From Flavobacterium album (GTDB lineage: Bacteria > Bacteroidota > Bacteroidia > Flavobacteriales > Flavobacteriaceae): 64,000 nucleotides of DNA. Both the position numbers and the translations under genes were made by a program. This document shows, one piece after another, positions 51,735 through 61,260 of this stretch (its first letter is position 1; every line of letters starts with the position of its first letter). The notes beneath the pieces are model-generated. The model searched no databases, was not told the DNA's origin, and saw only the letters and a program-made list of their open reading frames with translations. Location of the stretch: assembly GCF_003096035.1 (NCBI RefSeq), contig NZ_CP029186.1, positions 695,001 through 759,000 on the forward strand, written 5' to 3'.

Positions 51735-53636
51735 ATGAAAAAAATTCTTCTATTAACCTTAAGCATCATGGGATTATCGGCTTCGGCACAACAGCACATG
51801 ACGCCCGAACTCCTTTGGAAAGTGGGCAGGGTGAGCACACTGGGCATTACCAAAGACGGGAAAAGCATTGTTTATAAAGTTTCGATCCCTAATGTGGCGG
51901 AAAACAAATCGGATTCAAAATTCTATACCATCCCTGTGGGCGGCGGGACACCCGTTGAAACAAAAGATTACAAAGCACTGCTGAAAGACAAGTACGTTTC
52001 TCCCGATGGCAAATGGCTGCTTTCGCACAAAGAAATTAAAGTGGAAAAAGTGCTGGGCAAAGACCACTACCCGGAACTGGATAAATCGACCGCGCAGGTA
52101 TACGATGGCCTTGATTACCGCCATTGGGATACCTGGAACGACGGTACGCACAACCACGTGGGCTATGCACCTGTGGATAAGAAAGACGGATTTATCGACA
52201 TCATGTCCAATGAGCCGTATGATTCGCCACAAAAGCCTTTTGGCGGGGAGGAAGATTATTGCTGGTCGCCCGACGGGAAAAGCATCATTTATGTTTCCAA
52301 AAAGAAAGCCGGGACGGAATACGCAATCAGCACCAATACCGACCTCTACCAATATGACCTTGCTACCAAGCAGACCAAAAACCTTACGCCAAACAATCCG
52401 GGATATGATACCAATCCTGCCTACTCCCCTCAGGGCGACCTGACATGGCTACAGATGAAGCGCGATGGTTATGAGGCGGATAAGAATGATATCATTGTCC
52501 GGTTTAAAGGTAATGATATCAACCTTACTGCGGGATGGGATGGTACAGTGGACAACTTTACCTGGAGCCCTGACGGTAAGAAAGTATATTTTGTTGCAGC
52601 TGTTGACGGTACTAAACAGCTTTTCGAAGTAAACTTCCCGGGGCTCACGAAGATCGCCATTACCGTAAAGCAACTTACTGATGGATATTTTGATGTAAAT
52701 AGCATTGTGGACTTTGCAGCTGATAAGGTAATCCTTGAAAGGGCCGATATGAACCATGCCACTGAAATCTTTAGCTACGACCTGAAAAAGAAAACGTGGA
52801 CGCAGCTTAGCAAAGTGAATGATGCATTTTATGCTGGCATCAAACTAAGCAAAACCGAGAAAAGATATGTTACCACTACCGATGGCAAAAAGATGCTGGT
52901 GTGGGTAATTTTGCCTCCTGATTTTGACGCGAAAAAGAAATACCCTACCCTGCTGTACTGCCAGGGCGGGCCGCAATCGGCTTTGACGCAGTTTTATTCC
53001 TACCGCTGGAACTTCCAGGTAATGGCGGCACAGGGCTACATTGTGGTGGCCCCTAACCGCCGCGGTATGCCGGGGCATGGCGTGGAGTGGAACGAGGCCA
53101 TCAGCAAGGACTGGGGCGGCCAGGTAATGGATGATTACCTTTCTGCTATAGATGATGTTGCCAAAGAGCCATATGTAGACAAAGCACGCCTTGGGGCTGT
53201 GGGCGCGAGCTACGGTGGGTATTCGGTGTTTTACCTTGCGGGGATACACAACAAGCGCTTTAAGACCTTTATTGCCCACGACGGTGTGTTCAACCTGCAG
53301 AGCATGTATGGCACTACCGAAGAAGTTTTCTTCACGAACTGGGACAGCGGCGGACCGTACTGGGACAAGAACAATGCTGCAGCCCAAAAGACCTATTCAA
53401 AATTCAACCCAATCGATAACGTTGCCAAATGGGATACACCGATCCTGATCTACCAGGGAGGCACCGACTACCGTGTGCCTATCGGGCAGGGACAGGAGGC
53501 GTTCCAGGCGGCACAGTTAAGGGGCATCAAGAGCCGTTTTGTGTATTTCCCGGATGAGAACCACTGGGTGTTAAAGCCGCAGAATGCATTGGTATGGCAA
53601 GGTGAATTTTTCAAATGGCTGAAGGAAACATTGTAG
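51735..53636 (+). CDS. Secreted S9-family peptidase (DPP/acylaminoacyl-peptidase type)
   Basis: This 633-residue exported peptidase has a signal peptide (MKKILLLTLSIMGLSASAQ) and a beta-propeller (about 30-370 with SPDGK blade motifs such as YVSPDGKWL, WSPDGKSIIYVS). An alpha/beta-hydrolase domain follows: Ser in GAVGASYGGYSVFY (about 492), Asp in GGTDYRVPIGQG (about 578), His in DENHWVLKP (about 610). The family removes dipeptides or acylated residues from peptides. A second S9 gene is at 38146, but this one lacks the S9A signature. Probably periplasmic and single. Confidence 0.93.
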   Translation: MKKILLLTLSIMGLSASAQQHMTPELLWKVGRVSTLGITKDGKSIVYKVSIPNVAENKSDSKFYTIPVGGGTPVETKDYKALLKDKYVSPDGKWLLSHKEIKVEKVLGKDHYPELDKSTAQVYDGLDYRHWDTWNDGTHNHVGYAPVDKKDGFIDIMSNEPYDSPQKPFGGEEDYCWSPDGKSIIYVSKKKAGTEYAISTNTDLYQYDLATKQTKNLTPNNPGYDTNPAYSPQGDLTWLQMKRDGYEADKNDIIVRFKGNDINLTAGWDGTVDNFTWSPDGKKVYFVAAVDGTKQLFEVNFPGLTKIAITVKQLTDGYFDVNSIVDFAADKVILERADMNHATEIFSYDLKKKTWTQLSKVNDAFYAGIKLSKTEKRYVTTTDGKKMLVWVILPPDFDAKKKYPTLLYCQGGPQSALTQFYSYRWNFQVMAAQGYIVVAPNRRGMPGHGVEWNEAISKDWGGQVMDDYLSAIDDVAKEPYVDKARLGAVGASYGGYSVFYLAGIHNKRFKTFIAHDGVFNLQSMYGTTEEVFFTNWDSGGPYWDKNNAAAQKTYSKFNPIDNVAKWDTPILIYQGGTDYRVPIGQGQEAFQAAQLRGIKSRFVYFPDENHWVLKPQNALVWQGEFFKWLKETL

Positions 53637-53715
53637 AAATAAAGCTAAAAGTTAAGAATTTGTAAATTTTCTGTATTTTAGCGTCCTTGATTGTAACTAA
53701 ACTAAACAATAGACT

Positions 53716-54915
53716 ATGTATAATTTTTCAGTAAAACCGTTCCTGGCAGCATCGCTGCTTGTAGCGGGAATGCAGGTGGGCTTTGCTCAGGATTACCTCG
53801 TAAACTCACTTAAAAACAACCAAAGCGCCAACAGTAAAGATTCTTTCCAATTCACCGACGTGATAAATATTGAGAACACCCCGGTAAAAAACCAGGGATC
53901 ATCGGGAACCTGCTGGAGCTACTCGGCCAACTCATTCCTGGAGTCGGAAATGATCCGTATGGGCAAGCAGCCTGTAGAGATTTCGCAGGTGTACACAGCA
54001 CGCAACGCCTATGTTGAAAAAGGCAAGAACTATGTAAGGATGCACGGCGCCATTACCCTTGGCGACGGTGGTGCACTGCACGATGTTATCAACATGTACC
54101 GCAAATATGGCGCGCTGCCGCAAAATGTTTACACCGGGCTTAATTACGGCACTACCGTAAACAAGTTCGAAGAGATGCAAACAATGGCACAGGGCGTGCT
54201 GGAAGCTGCTGTAAAGAACCCTAACGGCGAACTTTCCCCTAACTGGATAAAAGCCTATACCGCAGTACTTGACTCTTACCTTGGCGATGTGCCGCAGAGC
54301 TTTGACTACAAAGGAAAAAAATATACGCCACAGACTTTTGCCAAAGAAGTGGTAGGCATCAACCCTGATGATTATGTGGAGCTGTCTTCATTCAAAGAGC
54401 ACCCATATTATTCGAAATTTGTGCTTATGGTGCCGGACAACTGGTCGCTTGATATGGTATATAATGTAAAGATGGACGACCTTACTGCTATAATCGACAA
54501 CGCGCTTAAAAATGGCTACACTGTAGGTTGGGCAGGCGATGTAAGCGAAAAAGGCTTTAGCTGGAAAAACGGCGTGGCTTACATCCCTTCAAAGAATTTT
54601 GCCGACATGACCGCAGAAGAGAAAGAGAGTATCTTTAAAGGCCCTCAGGCTGAGATGGAGATCACTGAAGATATGCGCCAGAAAGCTTTTGACAACTACC
54701 AGACTACCGACGACCACGGTATGCACATTGTAGGCCTTAGCAAAGACCAGAACGGCAAAGAATACTACATCGTTAAGAACTCATGGGGTGCGACCAACGA
54801 TTACAAAGGCTACCTTTATATGAGCAAAAACTTTGTGAAGTATAAAACTACGGCTATCCTCCTGAACAAAGGCGGCATACCGAAAGACCTTGCTAAAAAA
54901 ATGGATATAAAATAA
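53716..54915 (+). CDS. C1-family (papain/aminopeptidase C-like) peptidase
   Basis: The 399-residue exported cysteine peptidase has a signal peptide (FLAASLLVAGMQVGFAQ) and the catalytic Cys66 in NQGSSGTCWSYSANSFLESE. The His is in DDHGMHIVGLSKDQ and the Asn in YIVKNSWGATNDYKGYL. It resembles bleomycin hydrolase/aminopeptidase C. The insertions typical of the eukaryotic enzyme are absent. It probably cleaves peptides in the periplasm. It begins 79 bases after the S9 peptidase. A bidirectional terminator (54937-54975) ends it. Confidence 0.93.
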   Translation: MYNFSVKPFLAASLLVAGMQVGFAQDYLVNSLKNNQSANSKDSFQFTDVINIENTPVKNQGSSGTCWSYSANSFLESEMIRMGKQPVEISQVYTARNAYVEKGKNYVRMHGAITLGDGGALHDVINMYRKYGALPQNVYTGLNYGTTVNKFEEMQTMAQGVLEAAVKNPNGELSPNWIKAYTAVLDSYLGDVPQSFDYKGKKYTPQTFAKEVVGINPDDYVELSSFKEHPYYSKFVLMVPDNWSLDMVYNVKMDDLTAIIDNALKNGYTVGWAGDVSEKGFSWKNGVAYIPSKNFADMTAEEKESIFKGPQAEMEITEDMRQKAFDNYQTTDDHGMHIVGLSKDQNGKEYYIVKNSWGATNDYKGYLYMSKNFVKYKTTAILLNKGGIPKDLAKKMDIK

Positions 54916-54936
54916 TCCAGGTATTATAAAAAAAGG

Positions 54937-54975
54937 ATCCCGATAGCTTAACACTATCGGGATTCTCTTTTTTTA
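54937..54975. terminator. Bidirectional terminator after the C1 peptidase gene
   Basis: ATCCCGATAG (54937-54946) and CTATCGGGAT (54954-54963) form a perfect 10-base-pair stem followed by TCTCTTTTTTT. On the other strand an A-rich run gives a T tract for the convergent small gene. Confidence 0.85.
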
Positions 54976-55374
54976 TTCTCTTGGCTTCCTGCGTTCCCTC
55001 ATTTTTTCCCGGTTCTCTTTTTTCATTACAAGAAATTGCCCAAACTGTTCATCCGTCAAAATAGCTTTCATTTTTTCATCCCTGGCTGAATCAAGCTCTT
55101 TTAGCCCCTTGCCTTTCTCAACAGTATGCCCTTCAGAAGTTTTTAGTTCTTTTGCGCCATTAAGAAATTCAAGGTTCGCATCATATGCTTTTTTATATTG
55201 CTCATCGTTAAGGGAAAGCTTATTTTTCATATTGTCTGTAAGGAGTTTGGCCATGGCCTCCGGATTACGGCCCTCGGCTTTGCGCCCTTCAGCTTTACGG
55301 TCCTGGGCTGACATTGAAACGGTAAATAAGAACAACGCCACGATAAGGCCTGCTCCATGCATTAGTTTTTTCAT
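54973..55374 (-). CDS. Small secreted helical protein (Spy/CpxP-like pattern)
   Basis: This 133-residue exported protein has a signal peptide (GLIVALFLFTVSMSAQ) and then a short repeat DRKAEGRKAEGRN. The helical core has two LTxxQ-like motifs: NKLSLNDEQYKKAYDANLEF and AILTDEQFGQFLVMKKENRE. The pattern recalls periplasmic Spy/CpxP chaperones, but similarity is weak, so I do not assign the name. A related gene lies at 57240-57617 (MKAQLALNDSQYTKVMDVNK, SVLTETQYKTYTANK). ATG at 55372-55374. Confidence 0.75.
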   Translation of the reverse strand: MKKLMHGAGLIVALFLFTVSMSAQDRKAEGRKAEGRNPEAMAKLLTDNMKNKLSLNDEQYKKAYDANLEFLNGAKELKTSEGHTVEKGKGLKELDSARDEKMKAILTDEQFGQFLVMKKENREKMRERRKPRE

Positions 55375-55442
55375 TTTCTGATATTTAAAAGGTTAATGGA
55401 TTATAAAGATATAAAAACCATGCCAATATAATAGGCCAGATT

Positions 55443-56675
55443 TTATTTGCTGGTTTTGACCATTAGCTCCAGCGCATCCCATATCCCATAAAAAGCATCA
55501 TTGCCCTGCTTATCGTCAATATCGGTATTAACCATAAGAAAACGCCCGGTACCGGTTTCAGGGTCAAAGAACATCAGGGATGATACGCCCGGATCGCCGC
55601 CGGTATGGCCTATATAGCCTTTAGGGCTAAAGCCGATAAACAGGCCGGAATTGTATTCGTCGCTAAATGGGTTTTGGGTTTCCTGTCCATCCAGGAAGTT
55701 TCTTGGGCCAAGATAGGTTGTATAATATTGTTTGTAGCTTTCCTTATTAAGAAGCTTTCCTCTGCCCTGATAGCCCCTAATTAGCTCCTGAAGGTATTTG
55801 GCCATATCTGCGGCAGAAGTCACCAGGCCGCCATCAGGATACGTGATGCAATTATAAAACGGCAGCGGCTCTTTTTTGCCCGTATAAAGGTACGACCTGT
55901 TACTGAATTCTTTCCCCCGGCCATAGAACCCGGAGTCTTTCATTCCTAACGGATCCAGGATGTGTTTTGCGACAAACGCATCATAAGGCATCCCTGTGGC
56001 TTTTTCTACAACTAAAGCTGCTATTGCAGCGCCAAGGTTGCTGTATTCATAATATTGTCCCGGCATCATCCCCGTAAAGTTGTCTTCTGCATAGTATTTG
56101 CCATCCTCTGAAAATAATCCACGCAGGAATTCTTCCATACCAATACCGGCAGAAGGCGGGTTGAACTTTTGGAGATACCCTGTGGGAGCAACACCTGAAG
56201 CATCATCAAGTATATACGACCTGTCCATATACTGGTAATTGTCGTGGATGGACGAAGTATGCGTGGCCAGCTGCTGTATTGTGATCTCTTTATCCGGAAA
56301 TAAAGCAGGGCGCACTTTAAACGGCAGGTACTTGTTGATTGGGTCGGATAGCTTTAGTTTTCCCATCTCCTGTGCCTTGAGCAGCGCTAAGCCTATCAGT
56401 GTTTTTGAAACTGAAGCGACCGGCTGGGTGGTTTGGGCAGTATATTTTTCCCCGGAACTAAGGTTGGAGGTGCCAACGCCGTTTTCATAAAGCACGCTGT
56501 CCTTATTTACCACAGCCACCGAAAAACCTGCAAAATATCCCTGTGCGGATAATGTGTGCAGCTTACCGGTAAGCGAGTCGGCCGCAGGGTTAGCGGGAAC
56601 TTTAGCAGTTTCCGGATGGTTGTTGCGGCAGGACACACAGGCAAACGCAAGGACAATTATAAAAAGCTTATTCAT
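55443..56675 (-). CDS. Serine hydrolase, beta-lactamase class C-like lipoprotein
   Basis: The 410-residue lipoprotein starts MNKLFIIVLAFACVSC with a lipid-modified Cys16. The penicillin-binding fold has SxxK at residues 88-91 (VASVSKTLIGL), YSN in YYEYSNLGAAIAAL, and a C-terminal GHTGGDPGVSS block (K/H-T-G motif replaced by HTG). Such enzymes include esterases, D-amino-acid peptidases and beta-lactamases; the sequence does not settle it. The ATG at 56673-56675 is preferred to one 29 codons upstream, because it gives the signal peptide and lies after a terminator (56703-56723). Confidence 0.9.
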   Translation of the reverse strand: MNKLFIIVLAFACVSCRNNHPETAKVPANPAADSLTGKLHTLSAQGYFAGFSVAVVNKDSVLYENGVGTSNLSSGEKYTAQTTQPVASVSKTLIGLALLKAQEMGKLKLSDPINKYLPFKVRPALFPDKEITIQQLATHTSSIHDNYQYMDRSYILDDASGVAPTGYLQKFNPPSAGIGMEEFLRGLFSEDGKYYAEDNFTGMMPGQYYEYSNLGAAIAALVVEKATGMPYDAFVAKHILDPLGMKDSGFYGRGKEFSNRSYLYTGKKEPLPFYNCITYPDGGLVTSAADMAKYLQELIRGYQGRGKLLNKESYKQYYTTYLGPRNFLDGQETQNPFSDEYNSGLFIGFSPKGYIGHTGGDPGVSSLMFFDPETGTGRFLMVNTDIDDKQGNDAFYGIWDALELMVKTSK

Positions 56676-56702
56676 ACAAATGGATTGGTTATAGCTACAC
56701 AT

Positions 56703-56723
56703 AAAAAAGCCCGCCTTAGCGGG
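56703..56723 (-). terminator. Terminator between two minus-strand lipoprotein genes
   Basis: On the minus strand CCCGC, TAAG and GCGGG form a short hairpin followed by CTTTTTT. It ends transcripts of the 56778-57212 gene and precedes the serine hydrolase start. Confidence 0.7.
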
Positions 56724-56777
56724 ATATAAATATAACATTATCGGGACAAAAATACCCTGCATCTCCTTATGGTGATG

Positions 56778-57212
56778 TCAGTTTATTTTCTCGATCTTTT
56801 CAACGCTGATCTCACACCACTCCTTGCTGCCGCCCCATACTTCACCGGTTACCCGTATCTTGTCACCCAGCTTTATCATGCCGCCTTTATCATCATAGAT
56901 TTTTACATCGGCTTCGGTAAACCCTTCGTTAAGCGGCTCCATCATATTCTTTTTTTCACCGCTTTTATTAGCTGTATAAATATGCAGCGCAGGTATCCTG
57001 TACTTTCCGGCCGGGGCCTCGAACGCCATGGTTATAGAACCCCCTGTGGTATAAAAACTGTCCGGCAGCTGTATAACGCCTTCTGTTGTTACCAGGACAT
57101 CCTTATTTTCTTTGTTGCAGATATCCGATGCTTTTATCGCCATCGGCACATCCGAACATGCGGCAGCCGAAAGCAGGGCTGTGGCCGCAATTGCTTTAAT
57201 AAATTTATTCAT
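56778..57212 (-). CDS. Small lipoprotein of unknown function
   Basis: This 144-residue protein has a signal peptide ending in a lipobox (LLSAAACSD; Cys at about 19). The mature part (ASDICNKENKDVLVTTEGVI, GDKIRVTGEVWGGSKEWCEI) looks like a beta-barrel OB-fold, such as those that bind nucleic acid or oligosaccharide, but this is only a visual impression. Two Cys in the mature part may form a disulfide. It is near the small secreted gene at 57240-57617 on the same strand (27 bases), so the two may share a transcript. Confidence 0.75.
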   Translation of the reverse strand: MNKFIKAIAATALLSAAACSDVPMAIKASDICNKENKDVLVTTEGVIQLPDSFYTTGGSITMAFEAPAGKYRIPALHIYTANKSGEKKNMMEPLNEGFTEADVKIYDDKGGMIKLGDKIRVTGEVWGGSKEWCEISVEKIEKIN

Positions 57213-57239
57213 GCTTAGTTTGGTTGGTTTTCTTTTTCT

Positions 57240-57617
57240 TTACTGGTAATATTCCCTGAATTTCTTACCGTAGTTTGCTTTATTGGCCGTGTACGTTTTG
57301 TACTGGGTTTCGGTAAGCACCGATTTTAGCTTGGTATCCCTTTCGTCAGTAACTGCTTTTATTTTTTTAGCTTTCTCGGTAGGGTTGGTTGTTCCTTTTT
57401 CGGCTTCCGCGGCCTTTTGCAGGAATGTTTTGTTCACATCCATCACCTTGGTGTACTGGCTGTCATTAAGCGCGAGCTGCGCCTTCATTTGCGTGGTAAC
57501 GACCTTTGCGCCTTCGGTAGCTTTCTCTTTTTCCTGTGCTGTAACAGCGGTTGTAAAAAATACAACCATCATAAAGGCTGCAACTACTTTCATGGCCGAA
57601 TTCATTCTTTTGATCAT
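57240..57617 (-). CDS. Small secreted helical protein, paralogue of 54973-55374
   Basis: The 125-residue exported protein has a signal peptide (VVAAFMMVVFFTTAVTAQ) and a helical core QMKAQLALNDSQYTKVMDVN, ERDTKLKSVLTETQYKTYTA. The L-N-D-x-Q-Y and LTxxQ patterns match the gene at 54973. Function is unknown; a Spy-like chaperone or metal-responsive periplasmic protein is possible. The ATG at 57615-57617 is chosen; a longer frame upstream contains no family residues and reaches into the neighbouring divergent gene. Confidence 0.78.
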   Translation of the reverse strand: MIKRMNSAMKVVAAFMMVVFFTTAVTAQEKEKATEGAKVVTTQMKAQLALNDSQYTKVMDVNKTFLQKAAEAEKGTTNPTEKAKKIKAVTDERDTKLKSVLTETQYKTYTANKANYGKKFREYYQ

Positions 57618-57738
57618 AATTATTTGTTTATCGATTAATGATTGTTTGACCGCAAGATAGATAAAAAATAAGAATATGGACATAAAAAATCTGAAGGCAT
57701 ATTTCAAATTGCTACATTTACCTAAACGGATCAGTACT

Positions 57739-58122
57739 ATGAAATTTTTTTGCTCCCTGCTAATTTTCGCTTTGATCAATTTTTCCCGAAGTGGGGAAAT
57801 ACGGGATCTGTACACTGTCATTAAAATTTATGAAACTGAAGCGGAACCAATATTCTTAATTAAGAACGAAAGAAACACAGGCCTTATTGTAAGTACCAAT
57901 GACACTTTGGAGGTAGATGCATCATTCAGTAAAATTACAATAGGTACTAAATATCTGTTTATCCTTAACGAAAGAAAATTTCGCGGCGAAACAAGTGGCT
58001 ATATGATAATCGATGAGTCGGGAAAGACTGAAAAAAGATGGGATGTCAAAAAAGATGGTGAGATGCCTTCTATCTATAAGGCCAAAAATGTAAAAGGCTT
58101 ATATATAAAAGTTCCTGAATAA
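57739..58122 (+). CDS. Hypothetical secreted protein (127 aa)
   Basis: No family recognised. The ATG at 57739 gives a signal peptide (MKFFCSLLIFALINFSRS). The mature part is beta-rich (YTVIKIYETEAEPIFLIKNE, TGLIVSTNDTLEVDASFSKI) and ends LYIKVPE. The DNA is AT-rich. It is divergent from the small helical protein gene and convergent with accC, separated by a terminator. Confidence 0.68.
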   Translation: MKFFCSLLIFALINFSRSGEIRDLYTVIKIYETEAEPIFLIKNERNTGLIVSTNDTLEVDASFSKITIGTKYLFILNERKFRGETSGYMIIDESGKTEKRWDVKKDGEMPSIYKAKNVKGLYIKVPE

Positions 58123-58125
58123 AAA

Positions 58126-58152
58126 ATCCCGCCGAAGCGGGATCCTTTTTAT
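58126..58152. terminator. Bidirectional terminator between a hypothetical gene and accC
   Basis: ATCCCGC (58126-58132), loop CGAA and GCGGGAT (58137-58143) form a perfect seven-base-pair stem with a stable tetraloop. T-rich tracts lie on both strands (CCTTTTTATT and, on the other strand, TTTTTT). It overlaps the last bases of accC. Confidence 0.85.
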
Positions 58153-59495
58153 TGTGGGTCTTTCATATGAAAGGTTTCCATAAATTTAGTGGTGTAGTTA
58201 CCGGCTACATAATCCGGCTCATCCATCAGCTGTCGGTGGAATGGTATCGTTGTCTTGATGCCTTCAATCACAAATTCATCCAGTGCACGCTTCATTTTGT
58301 TGATAGCTTCCTGCCTTGTCTGTGCCGTAGTGATCAGCTTCGCAATCATGGAGTCGTAGTTTGGCGGGATGGTATAGCCTGAATATACGTGGGTATCCAG
58401 CCTTACGCCATGGCCTCCCGGCATGTGCAGGGTAGTGATCTTGCCCGGCGACGGCCTGAAGTCGTTATAAGGGTCTTCCGCATTGATACGGCACTCTATA
58501 GAATGTAGCTGCGGCAGGTAGTTCTTGCCCGAGATAGGCACTCCGGCGGCTACCAGTATCTGTTCGCGTATCAGGTCGTAGTCAATTACCTGCTCAGTAA
58601 TAGGGTGCTCTACCTGGATACGGGTGTTCATTTCCATGAAATAGAAATTCCTGTGCTTGTCTACAAGGAATTCTACGGTACCGGCGCCTTCGTATTTGAT
58701 GTACTCAGCAGCTTTTACAGCAGCAGCTCCCATTTTTTCACGAAGCTCATCGGTCATAAATGGCGAAGGGGTCTCTTCCGTAAGTTTCTGGTGGCGGCGC
58801 TGTACAGAGCAGTCCCTTTCAGAAAGGTGGCATGCTTTCCCGAAAGAGTCGCCCACCACCTGTATCTCGATGTGGCGTGGCTCTTCGATCAGCTTTTCCA
58901 TGTACATACCGTCGTTACCAAAAGAAGCCGCGGCTTCCTGCTTGGCGCTTTCCCATGCTTTCAGCAGGTCTTCCTGCTTCCACACGGCGCGCATACCTTT
59001 ACCACCACCACCGGCAGTAGCCTTAAGCATTACAGGGTAGCCAAACTCTTTCGCAAGCTTTTCGGCATGCTCATACGAGTCAAGAAGCCCGTCAGAGCCC
59101 GGCACGCAAGGTACGCCTGCAGCCTTCATGGTCGCTTTGGCAGTAGCCTTGTCGCCCATCTTGTCGATCATGTCCGGCGATGCACCGATGAATTTGATTC
59201 CATGCTCAGAACATATCTTGGAGAACTTAGCGTTCTCAGAAAGAAATCCGTAGCCCGGGTGTATGGCGTCTGCATTGGTAATTTCCGCAGCAGCGATTAT
59301 ATTCGATATTTTCAGGTACGAAAGGTTGCTTGGCGGCGGGCCGATGCATACGGCTTCGTCAGCAAACTTTACGTGAAGGCTTTCGGCATCTGCAGTAGAA
59401 TATACCGCTACCGTTTTTATCCCCATTTCCCTGCAGGTCCTGATCACACGAAGTGCAATCTCTCCCCTGTTGGCAATAAGTATTTTTTTAAACAT
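58149..59495 (-). CDS. accC: Acetyl-CoA carboxylase biotin carboxylase subunit
   Basis: AccC carboxylates the biotin on AccB using ATP and bicarbonate, the first half of malonyl-CoA synthesis. The 448-residue product has the N-terminal [19 protein letters not shown], the ATP-grasp loop [43 protein letters not shown], and the catalytic region [20 protein letters not shown]. Length matches the family. It is the third gene of fabH-accB-accC on the minus strand, 90 bases after accB. The terminator at its 3' end is shared with the convergent gene. Confidence 0.98.
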   Translation of the reverse strand: MFKKILIANRGEIALRVIRTCREMGIKTVAVYSTADAESLHVKFADEAVCIGPPPSNLSYLKISNIIAAAEITNADAIHPGYGFLSENAKFSKICSEHGIKFIGASPDMIDKMGDKATAKATMKAAGVPCVPGSDGLLDSYEHAEKLAKEFGYPVMLKATAGGGGKGMRAVWKQEDLLKAWESAKQEAAASFGNDGMYMEKLIEEPRHIEIQVVGDSFGKACHLSERDCSVQRRHQKLTEETPSPFMTDELREKMGAAAVKAAEYIKYEGAGTVEFLVDKHRNFYFMEMNTRIQVEHPITEQVIDYDLIREQILVAAGVPISGKNYLPQLHSIECRINAEDPYNDFRPSPGKITTLHMPGGHGVRLDTHVYSGYTIPPNYDSMIAKLITTAQTRQEAINKMKRALDEFVIEGIKTTIPFHRQLMDEPDYVAGNYTTKFMETFHMKDPQ

Positions 59496-59585
59496 CTTTT
59501 TACTATTTTAAATTTTGAATGGTAAATTTTAAATTTTTTTAAACGCCTTTATATTCAGCATTTAAAATTCAATATTTAAAATAAG

Positions 59586-60077
59586 TTATGATGGATCAAC
59601 CAGGAATAATGGCTGGTCGAATTCAACCGGCGATGAGTCATCTACCAAAACCTTAACGATCTTGCCCGATACTTCCGATTCGATCTCGTTGAACAGCTTC
59701 ATAGCTTCGATAACGCAAACCACATCTCCTTTAGATATCGTACTGCCCACCTCTACAAAAACAGGTTTATCCGGTGCCGGCTTCCTGTATAGCGTTCCTA
59801 TGATCGGCGATTTTATCGTTACATATTTCGAATTGTCATCAGCAGCAGGGGCAGCCGGTGCCTGTGTTGCGGCAGGGGCAGCTGGTGCAGCCGGAGCCTG
59901 TGGTGCCTGTGCCATCGGCTGGCCTACCGGTATGTGCTGTATGTAAGCAGTAGCTTCAGAAGCTGCGGCATCAGTAGTTTTAATGGTGATCTTAAAATCA
60001 TCCATCTCGAGCTTAACTTCAGTAGCACCGGATTTTGCCACAAACTTGATCAGGTTTTGAATTTCTCTAATATCCAT
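59586..60077 (-). CDS. accB: Acetyl-CoA carboxylase biotin carboxyl carrier protein
   Basis: AccB carries the biotin that moves between the two halves of acetyl-CoA carboxylase. The 163-residue product has an N-terminal domain (MDIREIQNLIKFVAKSGATE), an Ala/Pro linker (AQAPQAPAAPAAPAATQAP) and a C-terminal biotinyl domain with Lys127 in VIEAMKLFNEI. The ATG at 60075-60077 is chosen; a frame open for 43 codons upstream overlaps fabH and has no conserved residues. It starts 25 bases after the fabH stop. Confidence 0.97.
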   Translation of the reverse strand: MDIREIQNLIKFVAKSGATEVKLEMDDFKITIKTTDAAASEATAYIQHIPVGQPMAQAPQAPAAPAAPAATQAPAAPAADDNSKYVTIKSPIIGTLYRKPAPDKPVFVEVGSTISKGDVVCVIEAMKLFNEIESEVSGKIVKVLVDDSSPVEFDQPLFLVDPS

Positions 60078-60102
60078 AATTTCCGAATTTTGTTTAGGTT
60101 GT

Positions 60103-61101
60103 TTATTTTTTGTCGTATGCCCATTTAAGGTAGATAGATCCCCATGTGAACCCGCCCCCGAAAGAAGCAAATATAAGGTTATCCCCTTTTTTGAAAAGGT
60201 GTTCAAAATCGTTCAGCAGCAAAGGCAGCGTTGCCGATGTGGTGTTACCGTATTTCTCGATATTCACAAGCACTTTAGATTCGTCAAGGCCCATGCGCGA
60301 TGATGTGGCATCAATAATTCTTTTGTTCGCCTGGTGCGAGATCAGCCAGTCTACATCCTCATTGCTAAGATTGTTCTTCTGCATGATCCTTTCGCTGATA
60401 TCGGCCATATTGGAAACCGCATATTTAAATACGGTCTTTCCATCCTGGAACACATAGTGCTGCTTTTTGTCGATGGTTTCCTGTGAAGGCGGCAATAGCG
60501 ACCCGCCCGCATCGATCTTAAGGTATTCGCGGCCAATGCCATCGCTCCTTAGTATCTCATCCTGCAGGCCAAGCCCTTCTTCGTTAGGCTCGAACAATGC
60601 CGCGCCGGCACCGTCGCCAAAGATGATGCAGGTAGCCCTGTCGGTATAATCTATGATGGATGACATTTTATCAGCGCCTATCAGGAGTATTTTCTTGTAG
60701 CGCCCGGCCTGGATATAGGCTGCCGCCGTGCTCATTCCGTAAAGAAAGCTGGAGCAGGCTGCCTGAAGGTCGTAGGCAAATGCGTTCACCGCGCCTATCT
60801 GGGTAGCAACATATACCGCAGTTGCGGCAACAGGCATATCAGGGGTTGTGGTAGCCAGGAGCACCATATCGATGTCTTCCGGGTTTGTACCGCTTTTTTT
60901 AAGCAGGTCTTCGGCTGCTTTTATAGCTAAAAAGGATGTCCCTTTATCTTTATCTTTCAGAATGCGCCTTTCTTTAATCCCGGTGCGTGTAGTAATCCAT
61001 TCATCATTAGTGTCTACCATCGTTTCAAGCAACTTGTTGGAAAGCACAAAATCCGGGACATAAGCACCTACGGCTGTAATGGCGGCTGTTATTTTACTCA
61101 T
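60103..61101 (-). CDS. fabH: Beta-ketoacyl-ACP synthase III
   Basis: FabH starts fatty-acid synthesis by condensing acetyl-CoA or branched acyl-CoA with malonyl-ACP. The 332-residue product has Cys116 in DLQAACSSFLYG, His256 in WLISHQANKRIID and Asn286 in EKYGNTTSATLPL, the full triad. The opening AAITAVGAYVPDFVLSN and TNDEWITTRTGIKERRI are standard. In flavobacteria branched-chain primers are common, but the sequence does not show specificity. It is preceded by rpmF and yceD and followed by accB and accC. Confidence 0.98.
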   Translation of the reverse strand: MSKITAAITAVGAYVPDFVLSNKLLETMVDTNDEWITTRTGIKERRILKDKDKGTSFLAIKAAEDLLKKSGTNPEDIDMVLLATTTPDMPVAATAVYVATQIGAVNAFAYDLQAACSSFLYGMSTAAAYIQAGRYKKILLIGADKMSSIIDYTDRATCIIFGDGAGAALFEPNEEGLGLQDEILRSDGIGREYLKIDAGGSLLPPSQETIDKKQHYVFQDGKTVFKYAVSNMADISERIMQKNNLSNEDVDWLISHQANKRIIDATSSRMGLDESKVLVNIEKYGNTTSATLPLLLNDFEHLFKKGDNLIFASFGGGFTWGSIYLKWAYDKK

Positions 61102-61212
61102 AGGATAAATTTTTCAATTCAGGTGAGGAATTTGAAAAGTGGTGGAAATTACAAAAAAAATATATATTGAATTGTAATAAGTTAGCTTAAATTAAAAATA
61201 AATGGGCTTTAA

Positions 61213-61241
61213 CAAAAAAACTCCCACATCGTGAGAGTTTT
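61213..61241 (-). terminator. Possible terminator or attenuator after rpmF
   Basis: On the minus strand AAACTCTCAC and GTGGGAGTTT form a stem with GAT-type loop, followed by TTTT. It lies between rpmF and fabH, so it may reduce but not abolish read-through into fabH-accBC. Confidence 0.7.
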
Positions 61242-61260
61242 ACCCATGTATCTTAAATAA

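Noticed and set aside
58605..59525. 306-codon open frame opposite accC
   Set aside because: Antisense to a highly conserved enzyme; composition is an artefact of accC codon use.
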